From positions 9,134,001 to 9,198,000 of the forward strand of contig NZ_JAPNKE010000002.1 of the NCBI RefSeq assembly GCF_026626665.1: a DNA stretch of 64,000 bases, in the 5' to 3' direction. The stretch is from Nannocystis pusilla (lineage in GTDB: Bacteria > Myxococcota_A > Polyangia > Nannocystales > Nannocystaceae). Numbering within the stretch: position 1 is the first letter of the stretch; each line of letters begins with the position of its first letter. The notes beneath the pieces were generated by a model, which searched no databases, was not told the DNA's origin, and saw only the letters and a list, made by a program, of their open reading frames with translations. This document shows positions 33,577 to 42,780 of this stretch, in pieces. The position numbers and the translations under genes are program-made.

Positions 33577-35199
33577 ATGTCCATCGCCAGCCGTGTCGTC
33601 TCGTTCGCGTCCTTGATGATCCTTCCCTGCGTGGCTTGCTCCGACGAACCCGCTGCAGGCTCGTCCGCCCCCGATGACAGCGACGCGGTCGACTCGACGA
33701 CCACGGGCGTGGGCTCGACGACGACGGGCGCGGGCTCGACGGACACGGGCGTGACGCCGACGACGACGGGCGTGGACCCGACCGGGGCCGGCGACTCGGA
33801 GAGCAGCGGCGACCCGCCGCCGCTGGGCTGCGTCAATCCCGAGGCTCCCTGGTTGCAGGGCTACCCGATCCCGCGCGAAGAGTCTCTGCCCGGCGATCCC
33901 GTGATCGGCCTCGAGGCGCTGCTCACCGAGGATTACGTGTCTTGCGGGATCCCGTGGGAGCTGTTCCCGATCGCGCAGCCCCTCCTCGGCACGTACGCCG
34001 ACGGGCCGAGCCTCGCCTGGCGCGAGGGGAAGAACGCCCAGGTGCCGGTCGGGTGGAACGTGCTCGAGATGAAGGACGGCTCGGAGCTCGTCGCACCCAA
34101 TTGCTTCAACTGCCACTCCGCCGAGTTCAACGGCGAGCTGATCCTGGGTCTGGGTCGCCACGACGCCGACTTCACCAGCGACCTCTTCGCGCTGATGCAA
34201 CTCGTCCCCTCGCTGCCGGCGCTGAACGACGCGGGCAAGGCGTTCAACAAGTTCATCCAGCGCTTCGCGGTGGTCGGCCCGGCCTCGATCATGCTCACGG
34301 CGGGGACCAACCCGGCGATCGAGTTCGCGTTCATCCTGCTCTCGCACCGCGATCCCGTCACGCTCGAGTGGTTGGACGAGCCGATCCAGGAGTTGCCGGA
34401 GGACATGATGATCCCCGCCGATCCGCCGCCCTGGTGGCACGCGCGGAAGAAGGCCTCGCAGTTCGCCAACGGCATGTCGCGCGGCGACCACCGGGGGACC
34501 ATGATCCTGGCCTCCTCGCTGTGCACCGACACGGTGGCCGAGGCGGCGGTGATCCTCGACTACTTCATCGACGTCGTGGCCTACCTCGAGTCGATCGAGC
34601 CGCCCCAGTACCCCTATCCCGTCGACGAGGAGCTCGCGGCCGCGGGGGCCGAGGTGTTCCAGTGCCACTGCGCGGGCTGCCACGGCAGCTACACCGCCGA
34701 CGGGGAGAACGAGTACTACCCCAACATGTTGATCCCGGTCGATGTCATCGGCACCGACCCGGTGTTCGCCAACTACGGCGCGAACGAATTCAACTACCTC
34801 GAGGATTGGTTCGAGTCGAGCTTCTTCGGGACCGTCACCGAGCTCGGGGTCACCGAGCCGTTCCACGGCTACGTGGCGCCGCCGCTCGACAGCGTGTGGG
34901 CCAGCGCGCCCTACTTCCACAACGCCTCGGTCCCCACGCTCGAGCTCGTGCTCGACAGCGGCGCGCGGCCGACGTACTGGAAGCGCGTCGACTTCGACAG
35001 CACGAACTACGACTGGAGCGCGCTGGGCTGGCCGTTCGAGGAGCTCGACCACGGCCAGGATCAGGCAGGGCCGTTCGAGCAGCGCAACCTCATCTACGAC
35101 ACCACCAAGCCGGGGCACAGCAACGGTGGCCACGAGTTCGGCGACGCGCTCACGCAGCAGGAGCGCGCGGCGGTGCTCGAGTACCTCAAGACGATCTGA
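33577..35199 (+). CDS. Dihaem cytochrome c lipoprotein
   Basis: A 540-residue exported lipoprotein. The lipobox is around LPCVAC, then comes a Thr/Gly/Ser-rich linker (about residues 30-80). Two haem c motifs are visible: CFNCH (about residue 185) and CAGCH in HCAGCHGSY (about residue 367). LDSVWASAPYFHNASVPTLELVLDSGARP resembles the distal part of dihaem cytochrome c peroxidase/MauG-like and alkaline-phosphatase-linked cytochromes. The likely role is periplasmic electron transfer or oxidation of a small substrate. It is divergent from a TetR regulator. Confidence 0.87.
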   Translation: MSIASRVVSFASLMILPCVACSDEPAAGSSAPDDSDAVDSTTTGVGSTTTGAGSTDTGVTPTTTGVDPTGAGDSESSGDPPPLGCVNPEAPWLQGYPIPREESLPGDPVIGLEALLTEDYVSCGIPWELFPIAQPLLGTYADGPSLAWREGKNAQVPVGWNVLEMKDGSELVAPNCFNCHSAEFNGELILGLGRHDADFTSDLFALMQLVPSLPALNDAGKAFNKFIQRFAVVGPASIMLTAGTNPAIEFAFILLSHRDPVTLEWLDEPIQELPEDMMIPADPPPWWHARKKASQFANGMSRGDHRGTMILASSLCTDTVAEAAVILDYFIDVVAYLESIEPPQYPYPVDEELAAAGAEVFQCHCAGCHGSYTADGENEYYPNMLIPVDVIGTDPVFANYGANEFNYLEDWFESSFFGTVTELGVTEPFHGYVAPPLDSVWASAPYFHNASVPTLELVLDSGARPTYWKRVDFDSTNYDWSALGWPFEELDHGQDQAGPFEQRNLIYDTTKPGHSNGGHEFGDALTQQERAAVLEYLKTI

Positions 35200-35278
35200 G
35201 CCGGCGTTCGGCGCGCCGGCGCGTCTCCTTCACGGATGGAAGAGAACCCGGCCGGCGCGAGCGCTTGGAGGCGGCGCG

Positions 35279-36346
35279 TCACATCGGGACGGCGCAGATC
35301 GTGGTGTCGATGCGGAAGTTCGACTCCACGGTGTGGCGCTCGGCGTGGAAGACGTCGAGCGGGTACGTGTTGCCGAGCTCGAGGCCGAGGTCGTCGAGGT
35401 CGACGGTGCCGGTCGTCACGCCGTGGACGCCGCCGAGGTCGATGACGAGGTCGCCGTCGATGAAGACCCACACGTCGTCGTCGCCCTGGAAGGTGAAGGT
35501 CTCGCCGCCGGTGTACTGGAACTGCGTGTGGATCTCGGTCGTGAAGTGGAAGTTGTGGCCCTGGCCCTCGTTGCCCCACAGGATGTTGTCGACCGGGAAG
35601 AAGCTGTTGTTCGTGTAGGAGAACAGGCCCGGCTGGATCTCCGTCAGGTTCAGGACGATCTGCGTCTTCTGGTTTACGTCCTGCACGTCGGTGTACCACT
35701 GCGCGAAGGTCGGCGCGTCGGTGAGCATCTTCGGGTTGCCGACCGACGCGAACACCGGCTTCTTGTTGGGGCCGAGGGCCGCTTGCACGAGGCCGTCGAC
35801 CTGGCCGCAGCAGTAGTCCTCCATGTCGGGGTGCGAGAGCTTGAAGTCGCGGATGGTCGCGGTGAGGGTGTCGCCGCAGCCGACCGGCTCGCCCGTGGTG
35901 TTGCCGTCGGTCGTGCTCGACGAGGTGTCGTCGGTGGTCGAGCTCGCGGTCTCGCCGTCGGTGGTGCTCGCGGTCGACGTCGTGGAGTCGGTGGTGCCCG
36001 TCGTGGTGGAGTCGGTGGTGGTGCCCGTCGTCGTCGTCGTCTCGGGCGTGGTCGTGGTCGTGGAGTCGGTCGCGCCGGAGTCGGTGATCGCCTCGGTGGT
36101 GCCGGTCGAGGTGGTCGCCTGCGTGTCGCTGTTGCTGGCGCTGCCCTCGCTGTCGCTCGTGCCGGTCTCGGTCGCCCCGCCCGTCGGTCCGGTGGTCGGC
36201 ACGGTCGACGAGGTGGTGGTGTCGGCGACGGTGGTCGACGAGCTGTCGCCGAGGTTGCCGGTGTCCCCCTGGGTCGCGGGGCCGCCACAGGCGGCGACGA
36301 GGAGGGTCATAACAGCGTGAGTTAGGGCGAGGTGTTTTGAACTCAT
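35279..36346 (-). CDS. Fibro-slime domain lipoprotein
   Basis: A 355-residue surface lipoprotein. The lipobox is LLVAACGG, followed by a Thr/Ser-rich stretch of about 120 residues. The fibro-slime domain (about residues 155-350) has the motifs DDDVWVFIDGDLVIDLGGVHG and YPLDVFHAERHTVESNFRIDTT, which belong to the PA14-like carbohydrate-binding fold found in slime-mould and bacterial surface proteins. A role in matrix or fibril binding is inferred. It lies just downstream of the DUF4785 gene on the same strand, separated by six bases. Confidence 0.9.
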   Translation of the reverse strand: MSSKHLALTHAVMTLLVAACGGPATQGDTGNLGDSSSTTVADTTTSSTVPTTGPTGGATETGTSDSEGSASNSDTQATTSTGTTEAITDSGATDSTTTTTPETTTTTGTTTDSTTTGTTDSTTSTASTTDGETASSTTDDTSSSTTDGNTTGEPVGCGDTLTATIRDFKLSHPDMEDYCCGQVDGLVQAALGPNKKPVFASVGNPKMLTDAPTFAQWYTDVQDVNQKTQIVLNLTEIQPGLFSYTNNSFFPVDNILWGNEGQGHNFHFTTEIHTQFQYTGGETFTFQGDDDVWVFIDGDLVIDLGGVHGVTTGTVDLDDLGLELGNTYPLDVFHAERHTVESNFRIDTTICAVPM

Positions 36347-36352
36347 AGCTGC

Positions 36353-37723
36353 TCAGGATACCGATCGCCCTGACGGGCGCAACTCGCCGAGGCAGCCGAA
36401 AGCCCGCGGTTCCGGCCGCCTCAGCGAGCGCCGGACCACACGGGCCGAGCAGGTAGGATGTCCCGAAGGACAGGTCAGCGTCGCGCGGACGGGAGCGCCA
36501 GCGCGCGCCTGGCGGTGGACGGTAGCGAGTCGACCCTGGTCGACGAGGCGGAGGTCGCGGAGCTCGTAGGGCCCGCGCAGGCCGGCGGCCTTGAGCGTGG
36601 CCTCGTCGAATTCGAGCACGAGCTCGCCGGGGCCCGCTTCGAGCCAGCGGGCGGCCTGGCCGACGCCGATCGGCTGGAGCTTGCCGGAGCGGTTGGTGCC
36701 GTGGAGGACGCCGCTGACGGCGAAGCGGCTGGCGGCGCCGACCTCGACCTGGAGACGAATGCGCAGACGTCCGTCGGCCACGTCCTCGACGGTGACGCCG
36801 CCGGTGTAGCGGGCCGTCGGCGCCGCGATCGACACCGCGTTGGTGGCGGTGCGACGGACCGGGACGCCGCGCGCGGTGACGCCCTCGGCGTGGATCTGCA
36901 GGGTGTGCAGGACGCCGGGCGCGGCGGCGCGACGCGGGGCGGGGACGTCGGCGCGATAGCTGCCGTCGGGGGCGCGGGTCAGGTCGAAGCGGGTGGTCTC
37001 GCCGTCGGGGGCGATGAGCTCGCCGCGGATCGATCTGGCCTTGAGGACAGCCTCGCCGTCGCGCAGGTGGGCGCGCACCTGCAGCCGCCCGCCGACCAGG
37101 GCGAGGTCGGTGTCTGGCTCGAGGGACAGGTAGGCGTCGGCGTCGCGCTCGAGCACGTGGACGAGCAGGGGGGCGCGCACGCGGGCGCGGAGGACGAAGG
37201 CGCCGGCGCCGAGGTCGGGGCGCAGGGTGAACATCGCGGTGCCGGGGGCGAACGAGGCGCCGGCGCTGCGCAGGTGGCTCGGGTCGGTGAGCGGACGCAG
37301 GGCGTCGATGCCGGAGTAGACGCGGCCCTGCGGGTCGACGAGCTCGAGCGCGTCGACGGCGATCGCGGCGCCGTCCTGCGGGCTGAGCTTGAGCAGCGCG
37401 CCGGGCTCGCTGATCGGCAGGGGGACGCCGGCGGCGAGGGCGGCGACGTCGAGGCGGCGCCACCAGGCCCGGCTCTCGGCGCGGTGGGCCGCGGGCCGGT
37501 CCTGCAGGTCGTCGGCGGACTGTTCGATGGGCCAGCTCATCGCCACCGGCGCGCGGTCGATGCTCGCGGACACGGCGGGGACGTCGGTGGCGAGCTTGTC
37601 AGCGGCGATGTCGCCGGCCACGGGGGCCGAGAGGCGGGCGCCGGGGGCCGCGGGCGCGGCAGCGACGGTCGGAGCGGCGAGCAGCACGGCGCCGAGCGAG
37701 AGGAGACGGAGGCGGGTCAGCAT
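36353..37723 (-). CDS. Secreted DUF4785-like protein
   Basis: A 456-residue exported protein with the signal peptide LLSLGAVLLAAPTVAAA. Its beta-rich body has segments such as AVLKARSIRGELIAPDGETTRFDLTRAPDGSYRADVPAP and YTGGVTVEDVADGRLRIRLQVEV, consistent with Ig-like domains of the DUF4785 group, which is often paired with secreted lipases, as here. The last 30 residues (after RQARAG) look foreign and include a copy of the mini-hairpin repeat. Adding one GC unit to the GCGCGC run near 36500 would instead end the protein at RQARALALPSARR. It probably assists folding or activity of the upstream lipase (inference). Confidence 0.75.
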   Translation of the reverse strand: MLTRLRLLSLGAVLLAAPTVAAAPAAPGARLSAPVAGDIAADKLATDVPAVSASIDRAPVAMSWPIEQSADDLQDRPAAHRAESRAWWRRLDVAALAAGVPLPISEPGALLKLSPQDGAAIAVDALELVDPQGRVYSGIDALRPLTDPSHLRSAGASFAPGTAMFTLRPDLGAGAFVLRARVRAPLLVHVLERDADAYLSLEPDTDLALVGGRLQVRAHLRDGEAVLKARSIRGELIAPDGETTRFDLTRAPDGSYRADVPAPRRAAAPGVLHTLQIHAEGVTARGVPVRRTATNAVSIAAPTARYTGGVTVEDVADGRLRIRLQVEVGAASRFAVSGVLHGTNRSGKLQPIGVGQAARWLEAGPGELVLEFDEATLKAAGLRGPYELRDLRLVDQGRLATVHRQARAGAPVRATLTCPSGHPTCSARVVRRSLRRPEPRAFGCLGELRPSGRSVS

Positions 37724-37770
37724 GACGGAGGTTCCTCGAGAAGAGATGAGAGTGCGGCGCGGTGGAAGCG

Positions 37771-38634
37771 TCAGACGTCGTTGCGCAGGACGACGTCGAG
37801 GCCGAAGCAGTTGCGCCGGCTCTGGTTGTGGCTCAGCGGCTCGCCGCCGGCGGCGAAGTCGGTGTCGTAAAGCCACACGTAGCCGGCGCCGCCCTGCGAG
37901 GAGCACTCGAGGAAGCCGTCGGAGCAGTCGTCGAGCCAGTTCTGGGTGGTCTCGAGGCCGACGTTGAGCGTGTAGCCGCCGCAGTAGGAGTCGTTGTCGA
38001 GCGGGGAGGAGTCGACGTCGGTGCCGACCACGGCCCAGAACTGACGCGACAGCGCGGGCCGACCGGCGGTGCCGTAGAGGTAGTTGCTGTTGTAGAAGGC
38101 CATGTGGCTGGTCTGCTGCATCGTGACCGCCTCGCTCTTGTAACCGAGCAGCCAGCCGAGCGACTTCTCGAAGGTGTTGCCGGCGGTCACCGCGTCGGCG
38201 AGCGGTGTGCCGAGGCTCGAGGGCGCGAGGGCGTCGACCCACTGGATGGTGCTGATGATCTTGGGGTAGCGGCTATCGTAGGTCGGGTTGGAGAGGATCC
38301 ACCGCAGCACGTTGCCGCCGTTGGAGTGGGTGATCACCACCATCGAGGTGATCTTCTTGTTGTTGATGAAGGTGGTGAGCTGGCCGGCGAGGCAACCGGC
38401 GGCCTCGGGGTCCCACATGTATTGTTCGAAGTCGCAATTGATGACGACGTAATTGGCGGGGTTCGGCAGGCCCTGCCGCACCGAATCGACGAAGGGGGTG
38501 GTCCAGTAGTCGGCGAGGGCATTCGTCTGCTTGCCGGTGCCGTGGACGAAGGCGACGCCGACGTTGGCGTGCGCGAGGCCGGGGAGGGCGAGGACGGCCA
38601 TACAGGCCAGGGACGACAGCACGCTGCTACGCAT
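37771..38634 (-). CDS. Secreted lipase/esterase (alpha/beta hydrolase)
   Basis: A 287-residue secreted hydrolase with the signal peptide MAVLALPGLAHA. The mature protein starts NVGVAFVHGTGKQTNALADYW, with HG as the oxyanion-hole segment. The nucleophile elbow is THSNGGNVLRW, the distal part carries cysteines (D/SDGFLECSS, YCGGY) that may form disulphides, and the histidine is likely in GEPLSHNQSRRN. It is upstream of the DUF4785 gene in the same orientation (48-bp gap), matching a lipase plus accessory pair. Substrate is unknown. Confidence 0.83.
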   Translation of the reverse strand: MRSSVLSSLACMAVLALPGLAHANVGVAFVHGTGKQTNALADYWTTPFVDSVRQGLPNPANYVVINCDFEQYMWDPEAAGCLAGQLTTFINNKKITSMVVITHSNGGNVLRWILSNPTYDSRYPKIISTIQWVDALAPSSLGTPLADAVTAGNTFEKSLGWLLGYKSEAVTMQQTSHMAFYNSNYLYGTAGRPALSRQFWAVVGTDVDSSPLDNDSYCGGYTLNVGLETTQNWLDDCSDGFLECSSQGGAGYVWLYDTDFAAGGEPLSHNQSRRNCFGLDVVLRNDV

Positions 38635-38805
38635 GAGGCAGGGACACTCCAGCGCGCATCAGAGCTGGATCGCGCGCCGGACGTCAATCGAAAAGATGCG
38701 CGAAGTCGCCCCTTCTGCATGAGCGGGCGCGCAGCTGCATTCACTGGATTGCGAGCGGTCGATTCCTGAACTCGGCTGCGGGGAATGTTGGCAGCGGGCC
38801 CGGTG

Positions 38806-40451
38806 TCACGGCCGCGGCGAGAGCTCGAGCAACGCCAGGCAGGGGCGGCCGGATTCGCAGGGGAATTCGTGGCGGGCGACGATCGTCCGACCGGCCGCGG
38901 GCAGGGCGGAGACGAGGGCGCGCTCGGTGGCGGCGTTGTCGGTGAAGGGGCCGTCGAACAGATTGGGGCCAGTCGACAACACCACGAAGCGGGCTGGATA
39001 GGTGTGGAGGATCTCCCGCCACGCGGAGGCCGTCGCTGCGTCGTCCCCGCGGCGGAGCGCGCGATAGGCGTGAATCGGCGGGTGTGGTGATTGCGGCGCC
39101 CAGGCCTCGAGCATGCCGACGTGATTGTAAGTAGTGGTGACGATGTCGCCCTCGCCGGGGTGACGCGCGGCGAGGGCGGCGGTCAGCTGGCGCTGCGCGG
39201 CGCCGCTGAGCATCGGGTTGGTGCCGGCCTGCTCGGCGGACAGGAGGGCGCCGCACTGCCAGGCGCGGGCGGTCAGGAGGGCACCGGCGGCGAGCGCCGC
39301 GAATCGCGGCGAGCGCAGGGACTGCAGCTGATGGGCGACCGCGAGGACGAACAGGGGCTCCAGGGCCATGCCGAGCTGGAACTGCTGCGGGTCGCCGTAC
39401 AGCCAGGCGCCGAACAGGGCGTTGCCGAGGGCGGCGGCGACGAACAGGCACTCGCCGTCGCCGGCGCGAGCGCGCCACCAGCGGGCCAGCGCGAGCGCGA
39501 GGACGGCTGTCCCGAAGACCAGGCCGGGCAGCGGCGCGCGCGAGAGGTCGGCGACCAGCGGCAGCAAGACGGTGTCGGGGTCGGCGACCCACGCGAGCTG
39601 GGCGGCGAGGGTCGCGGGGGCAGTGGCTGTCCGTTGGGCCAGGTCGGCGAGGGGCAGCTTGGCGGCGGGGGCGGTGCCCGCGTGCAGCGGGAGCGCGAGC
39701 TGGACGGCGAGCGCGAACAGCAGCGGGATCGCGGCGCCGAGGCCGAGGGCGAGCGCGGGGCGGCGCAGGCCGACGCGGCGCTCGGGGTGGGCGAGGAGGA
39801 GCAGCAGGGCGGGCAGGAGGGTGGCGGCGATCGTGGCGCGGCAGAGGATCGCGGCGGCGAGGACGAGGCCGAGGGCGAGGCTGCGGGCGACGGTGAGGGG
39901 GCGCGTGGCGAGCACGAGGGCGGCGAGCATGGCGACGCGGCTGGCGAGCTCGAAGCCGTAGCCGGTGCGGGCGAAGAAGAAGAGGCCGGGCGACAGGACG
40001 CAGGCGAGGGCGGCTGCGCCGGCGAGGGCGAGGGCGAGGCCGAGGCGGCGGGCCAGCGCGAACACGAGGCCGACGAGCGCGAGGCCGAGGAGGACCGAGC
40101 TGCGACGGACGCCGGCGACGCCGTCACCGAGCGCGGGAGCGGCTGCGAGGCCGGCGTAGGTGCCGAGGGCGCTCTGGTGGCCTTTAATAAAAGGGGCCAG
40201 GTGCGGGCGTCGCCGACGTAGGCGAGTTGGGGCCACTGCGCGGTCGAGACCCAGCCGCGGCGGTCGGGCTGGTCGTGCGGCGGCAGCAGGCGCACGCCAT
40301 CGCCGGCGAGCACGACGGGGTGGCGCGGCAGGTAGGGCGTGATCTCCTCGGCGATCACGCCGCGCTCGCCGGCGCCGGGCCACGCGAGCGCGAGGTGGAC
40401 GGCGGCGAGGCCGACGAGCAGCGCGGGCGCGGCGAGGCGGGCGAGCTTCAT
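38806..40451 (-). CDS. GT39-like polytopic glycosyltransferase family membrane protein, one apparent frameshift
   Basis: About 548 residues with a first helix, a periplasmic loop, then 9 or more hydrophobic helices and a C-terminal soluble domain. The layout resembles dolichyl-phosphate-mannose (GT39/PMT_2) transferases, with an acidic loop AEEITPYLP after the first helix. The soluble tail (GDIVTTTYNHVGMLEAWAPQ...RFVVLSTGPNLFDGPF) probably faces the periplasm. The frame breaks near 40188 at CCCCTTTTATTAAAGG; one more C gives RTWPPFIKGHQSALGTYAG. It is six bases downstream of a small secreted-protein gene, so they are probably coexpressed. Confidence 0.75.
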
Positions 40452-40457
40452 GTGGGC

Positions 40458-40931
40458 TCACGGGGTGAGCGGGCCGAGGGGCGGCGGGCCGGCGGCCTCG
40501 CGGGCTCGCAACGCCTCGGCCAGGGCGGCGGCCGCGGTCAGGGCCGCGGGCGGGGTTGGGCTGTCCGCAGGGACAGGTCCGGCGAGGAACAGCGCCAGGT
40601 GAGCGGTGCTGGCGAGCGGGCGCGGGCCGTGGGCGTCGAGGCGGGTGACCGCGAGCTCGAGAGCGGGCTGGCCGGCGGCGCGCAGGGTGAACACGACGGC
40701 GCCGCCGCGCGGCCTGTCGACCTGTGCGATCGACCATGTCCCGAGCGACATGCCCGGAGCGACAGGTCCGAAGAAGGCCCACAGCGCGGTCTCCTCGGCG
40801 GCGGTGCCGGCGCCGCGCGGGGCGTCGGCGCCCGCGCAGGCGGCCGCGCGCGAGAGGACGCAGACGCCGAGGGTGAGGGCGCCGTAGGCGAGCAGCATGC
40901 CGAGGAGGCTGGCGCGGCCGAAGGCGGGCAC
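40458..40931 (-). CDS. Small exported protein of unknown function
   Basis: A 157-residue protein with an N-terminal hydrophobic segment (LLGMLLAYGALTLGVCVLSRAAAC) acting as a signal peptide or anchor. The body has one beta-rich region (WSIAQVDRPRGGAVVFTLRAAGQPALELAVTRLD), which might bind a ligand, and an Ala-rich helical C-terminus. No family is recognised. GTG at 40931 is preferred, but ATG 40898 is possible. It precedes the glycosyltransferase-like gene by six bases. Three mini-hairpin copies fall in this gene. Confidence 0.6.
   Translation of the reverse strand: MPAFGRASLLGMLLAYGALTLGVCVLSRAAACAGADAPRGAGTAAEETALWAFFGPVAPGMSLGTWSIAQVDRPRGGAVVFTLRAAGQPALELAVTRLDAHGPRPLASTAHLALFLAGPVPADSPTPPAALTAAAALAEALRAREAAGPPPLGPLTP
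40561..40576. repeat. Interspersed mini-hairpin, copy inside a coding region
   Basis: CTGTCC GCAG GGACAG: perfect 6-bp arms, in frame within the small exported protein gene, where it encodes part of PVPADSP. Confidence 0.6.
40735..40769. repeat. Two overlapping mini-hairpin units in a coding region
   Basis: CATGTC CCGAGC GACATG is followed by GACAGGTCC, so one left arm can pair with either right arm. It encodes GPVAPGMSLG in the small exported protein. Confidence 0.55.
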
Positions 40932-41083
40932 GAGGGGGCGACTATAGCACCAGGTGGAGGATCCCGACACGGGACGACATGTCTCATGGAGCAGGTGAGA
41001 GAGCCGCGGGAGGCGGGCCGTCGCGCGGCGCCGCGGCTGTCGCAAAGGCCAGGTCGCAGGGGCGAAGCCGGCCGGCGTGGGCG

Positions 41084-41097
41084 GTGATGATCATCAC
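41084..41097. promoter_or_regulatory. Perfect 14-bp palindrome upstream of phoX, candidate operator
   Basis: GTGATGATCATCAC, 47 bp before the phoX start. It shares its ATGATCAT core with the palindrome at 19588-19601. A dimeric regulator such as a phosphate- or metal-responsive factor could bind; identity unknown. Confidence 0.45.
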
Positions 41098-41144
41098 GGT
41101 AGGGGCCTTGAAGGGGCGGCGGGAGGTGGCGATGATGACCGCGT

Positions 41145-42710
41145 ATGAAGCGGACTTCCCCGGCGTTCGGACGGCGCGGGCTTCTGCGCGGCGGGGCCGC
41201 GATCGTCGGCTCGTCGGCGCTTCCGTTCACGTACACGTATCACCGCATCGCCAGGGCGGCGAAGTACGGCGAGCTGGTGCCCGACCCCGACGGCATCATC
41301 GATCTGCCGCCGGGGTTCACGTATAAAGTACTCACGCGGCTGTTCGACCCGATGAGCGACGGCTATCGCTCGCCGGGGCTGCCGGACGCGATGGGCGCGT
41401 TCCCGGGGCCCGACGAGGACACGGTGGTGCTCATGCGCAACCATGAGCTCGGCGTGCTCGACATCCTTCACACGCCGCTGCACCCGGAGCAGCAGGCGCC
41501 GCCGGAGTCGTACAACCCGGCGGCCTCGGGCTGCGTCACGCGGCTGGTGATCGACAACGAGACGCTCGCGGTGAAGTCGAGCAACCTGGTGCTGTTCGGG
41601 ACGCTGCGCAATTGCGCCGGCGGCAAGAGCCCGTGGGGCTGGTTGTCGTGCGAGGAGACGGTCGACGGCAAGCACGGGTACACCTATCTGTGCTCGACCG
41701 AGGCGACGAGCGTGCAGCCGCCGCGGCAGATCGCCGGCTACGGGCGGTTCAGGCACGAGGCGGCGTGCGTCGACCCGGACACGCTGGTCGCCTACTTGAC
41801 GGAGGATCGCGGCGACAGCTGCTTCTACCGGTTCGTACCGAGCGACAAGGCCGATCCGTTCACCGGCAAGCTGCAGGCGCTGCGGGCGGTCGAAGAGGAC
41901 GAGTTCGCGACGTCGGACATGGAAGTGGGGCAGGTGGTGCCGATCGCGTGGATCGACGTCGACGAGCCGACGCCGGGCGACGACAGCGTGCGCGGGCAGG
42001 CGCAGGCGAAGGGCGCGGCGATCGTCAAGCGCGGCGAGGGCATCTATTACTGGCAGGGCGCGGTCTACGTGTGCTCGACCAGCGGGGGGCCGGTCGGCGG
42101 CGGGCAAATTTCCAAACTGGTCGACGGGCCCGAGGGCGGGACGCTCGAGCTGCTGGCGCGCTCGGAAGACCTCGAGGTGCTCGACCACCCGGACAACATC
42201 GCGATCGCGCCGTGGGGCGAGCTGTTCATGGCGGAGGACGGCGACGGCGAGGACTACGTGCGCGTGCTCGACGCGAAGGGCCAGGTGTTCGACTTCGCCC
42301 GCAACGCCAAGAGCGACAGCGAATTCTCGGGGGTCTGCTTCTCGCCCGACGGCAAGACCCTGTTCGTCAATTTGATGTTCGATCACCTGACTCTGGCGAT
42401 CCGCGGGCCCTTTCCGGAGTTCACGCCGCCGCCGGAGACGACCGGCGGGGAGACGGAGACCGGGGGGGACTCGGAGTCGGGCGGGAGCGCGGCGCCGACG
42501 AGCGGGGGGGTGAGCTCGACGAGCGCGGAGGTCAGTACTTCCGGGGAGAGCACCGATGCGGACGCGACCGGCTCGGCGAGCGGCGGGGCGCTGGACGACG
42601 ACGGCGGCTGCGGCTGCAAGGCCGACGCCGGCGGGCCGGGGCTCGGAGCGGTGCTGGCGGCCGCGGGGGCGCTGGCGCTGCGCAAGCGGGGGGCTGCTTC
42701 GGAGGGATGA
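41145..42710 (+). CDS. PhoX-type alkaline phosphatase with Tat signal and MYXO-CTERM-like tail
   Basis: A 521-residue PhoX/DUF839 protein. A twin-arginine signal reads GRRGLLRGGAAIVGSSALP. Catalytic landmarks are LMRNHELG, GWLSCEETVDGKHGY, GRFRHEAACVDPDT, YLTEDRGDSCFYRF and HPDNIAIAPWGELFMAEDG; in PhoX the corresponding acidic residues bind calcium and iron. After the domain comes a Gly/Ser/Thr-rich linker (about residues 430-480), then CGCKADAGGPGLGAVLAAAGALALRKR, a MYXO-CTERM-like sorting tail with Cys pair, helix and basic end. It is thus likely anchored at the surface. A palindrome lies 47 bp upstream. Confidence 0.9.
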   Translation: MKRTSPAFGRRGLLRGGAAIVGSSALPFTYTYHRIARAAKYGELVPDPDGIIDLPPGFTYKVLTRLFDPMSDGYRSPGLPDAMGAFPGPDEDTVVLMRNHELGVLDILHTPLHPEQQAPPESYNPAASGCVTRLVIDNETLAVKSSNLVLFGTLRNCAGGKSPWGWLSCEETVDGKHGYTYLCSTEATSVQPPRQIAGYGRFRHEAACVDPDTLVAYLTEDRGDSCFYRFVPSDKADPFTGKLQALRAVEEDEFATSDMEVGQVVPIAWIDVDEPTPGDDSVRGQAQAKGAAIVKRGEGIYYWQGAVYVCSTSGGPVGGGQISKLVDGPEGGTLELLARSEDLEVLDHPDNIAIAPWGELFMAEDGDGEDYVRVLDAKGQVFDFARNAKSDSEFSGVCFSPDGKTLFVNLMFDHLTLAIRGPFPEFTPPPETTGGETETGGDSESGGSAAPTSGGVSSTSAEVSTSGESTDADATGSASGGALDDDGGCGCKADAGGPGLGAVLAAAGALALRKRGAASEG

Positions 42711-42718
42711 ACTTCGGG

Positions 42719-42738
42719 GCATGTTCTTCGGGACATGC
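42719..42738. repeat. Interspersed TTCG-loop mini-hairpin, intergenic copy
   Basis: GCATGT TCTTCGGG ACATGC: perfect 6-bp arms around a TTCG-containing loop, nine bases after the phoX stop. A weak terminator role is possible. Confidence 0.65.
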
Positions 42739-42780
42739 TTTCGAGGTCTTGTCTGCGGCCGCCGTGAAGGGGTCACTGCG

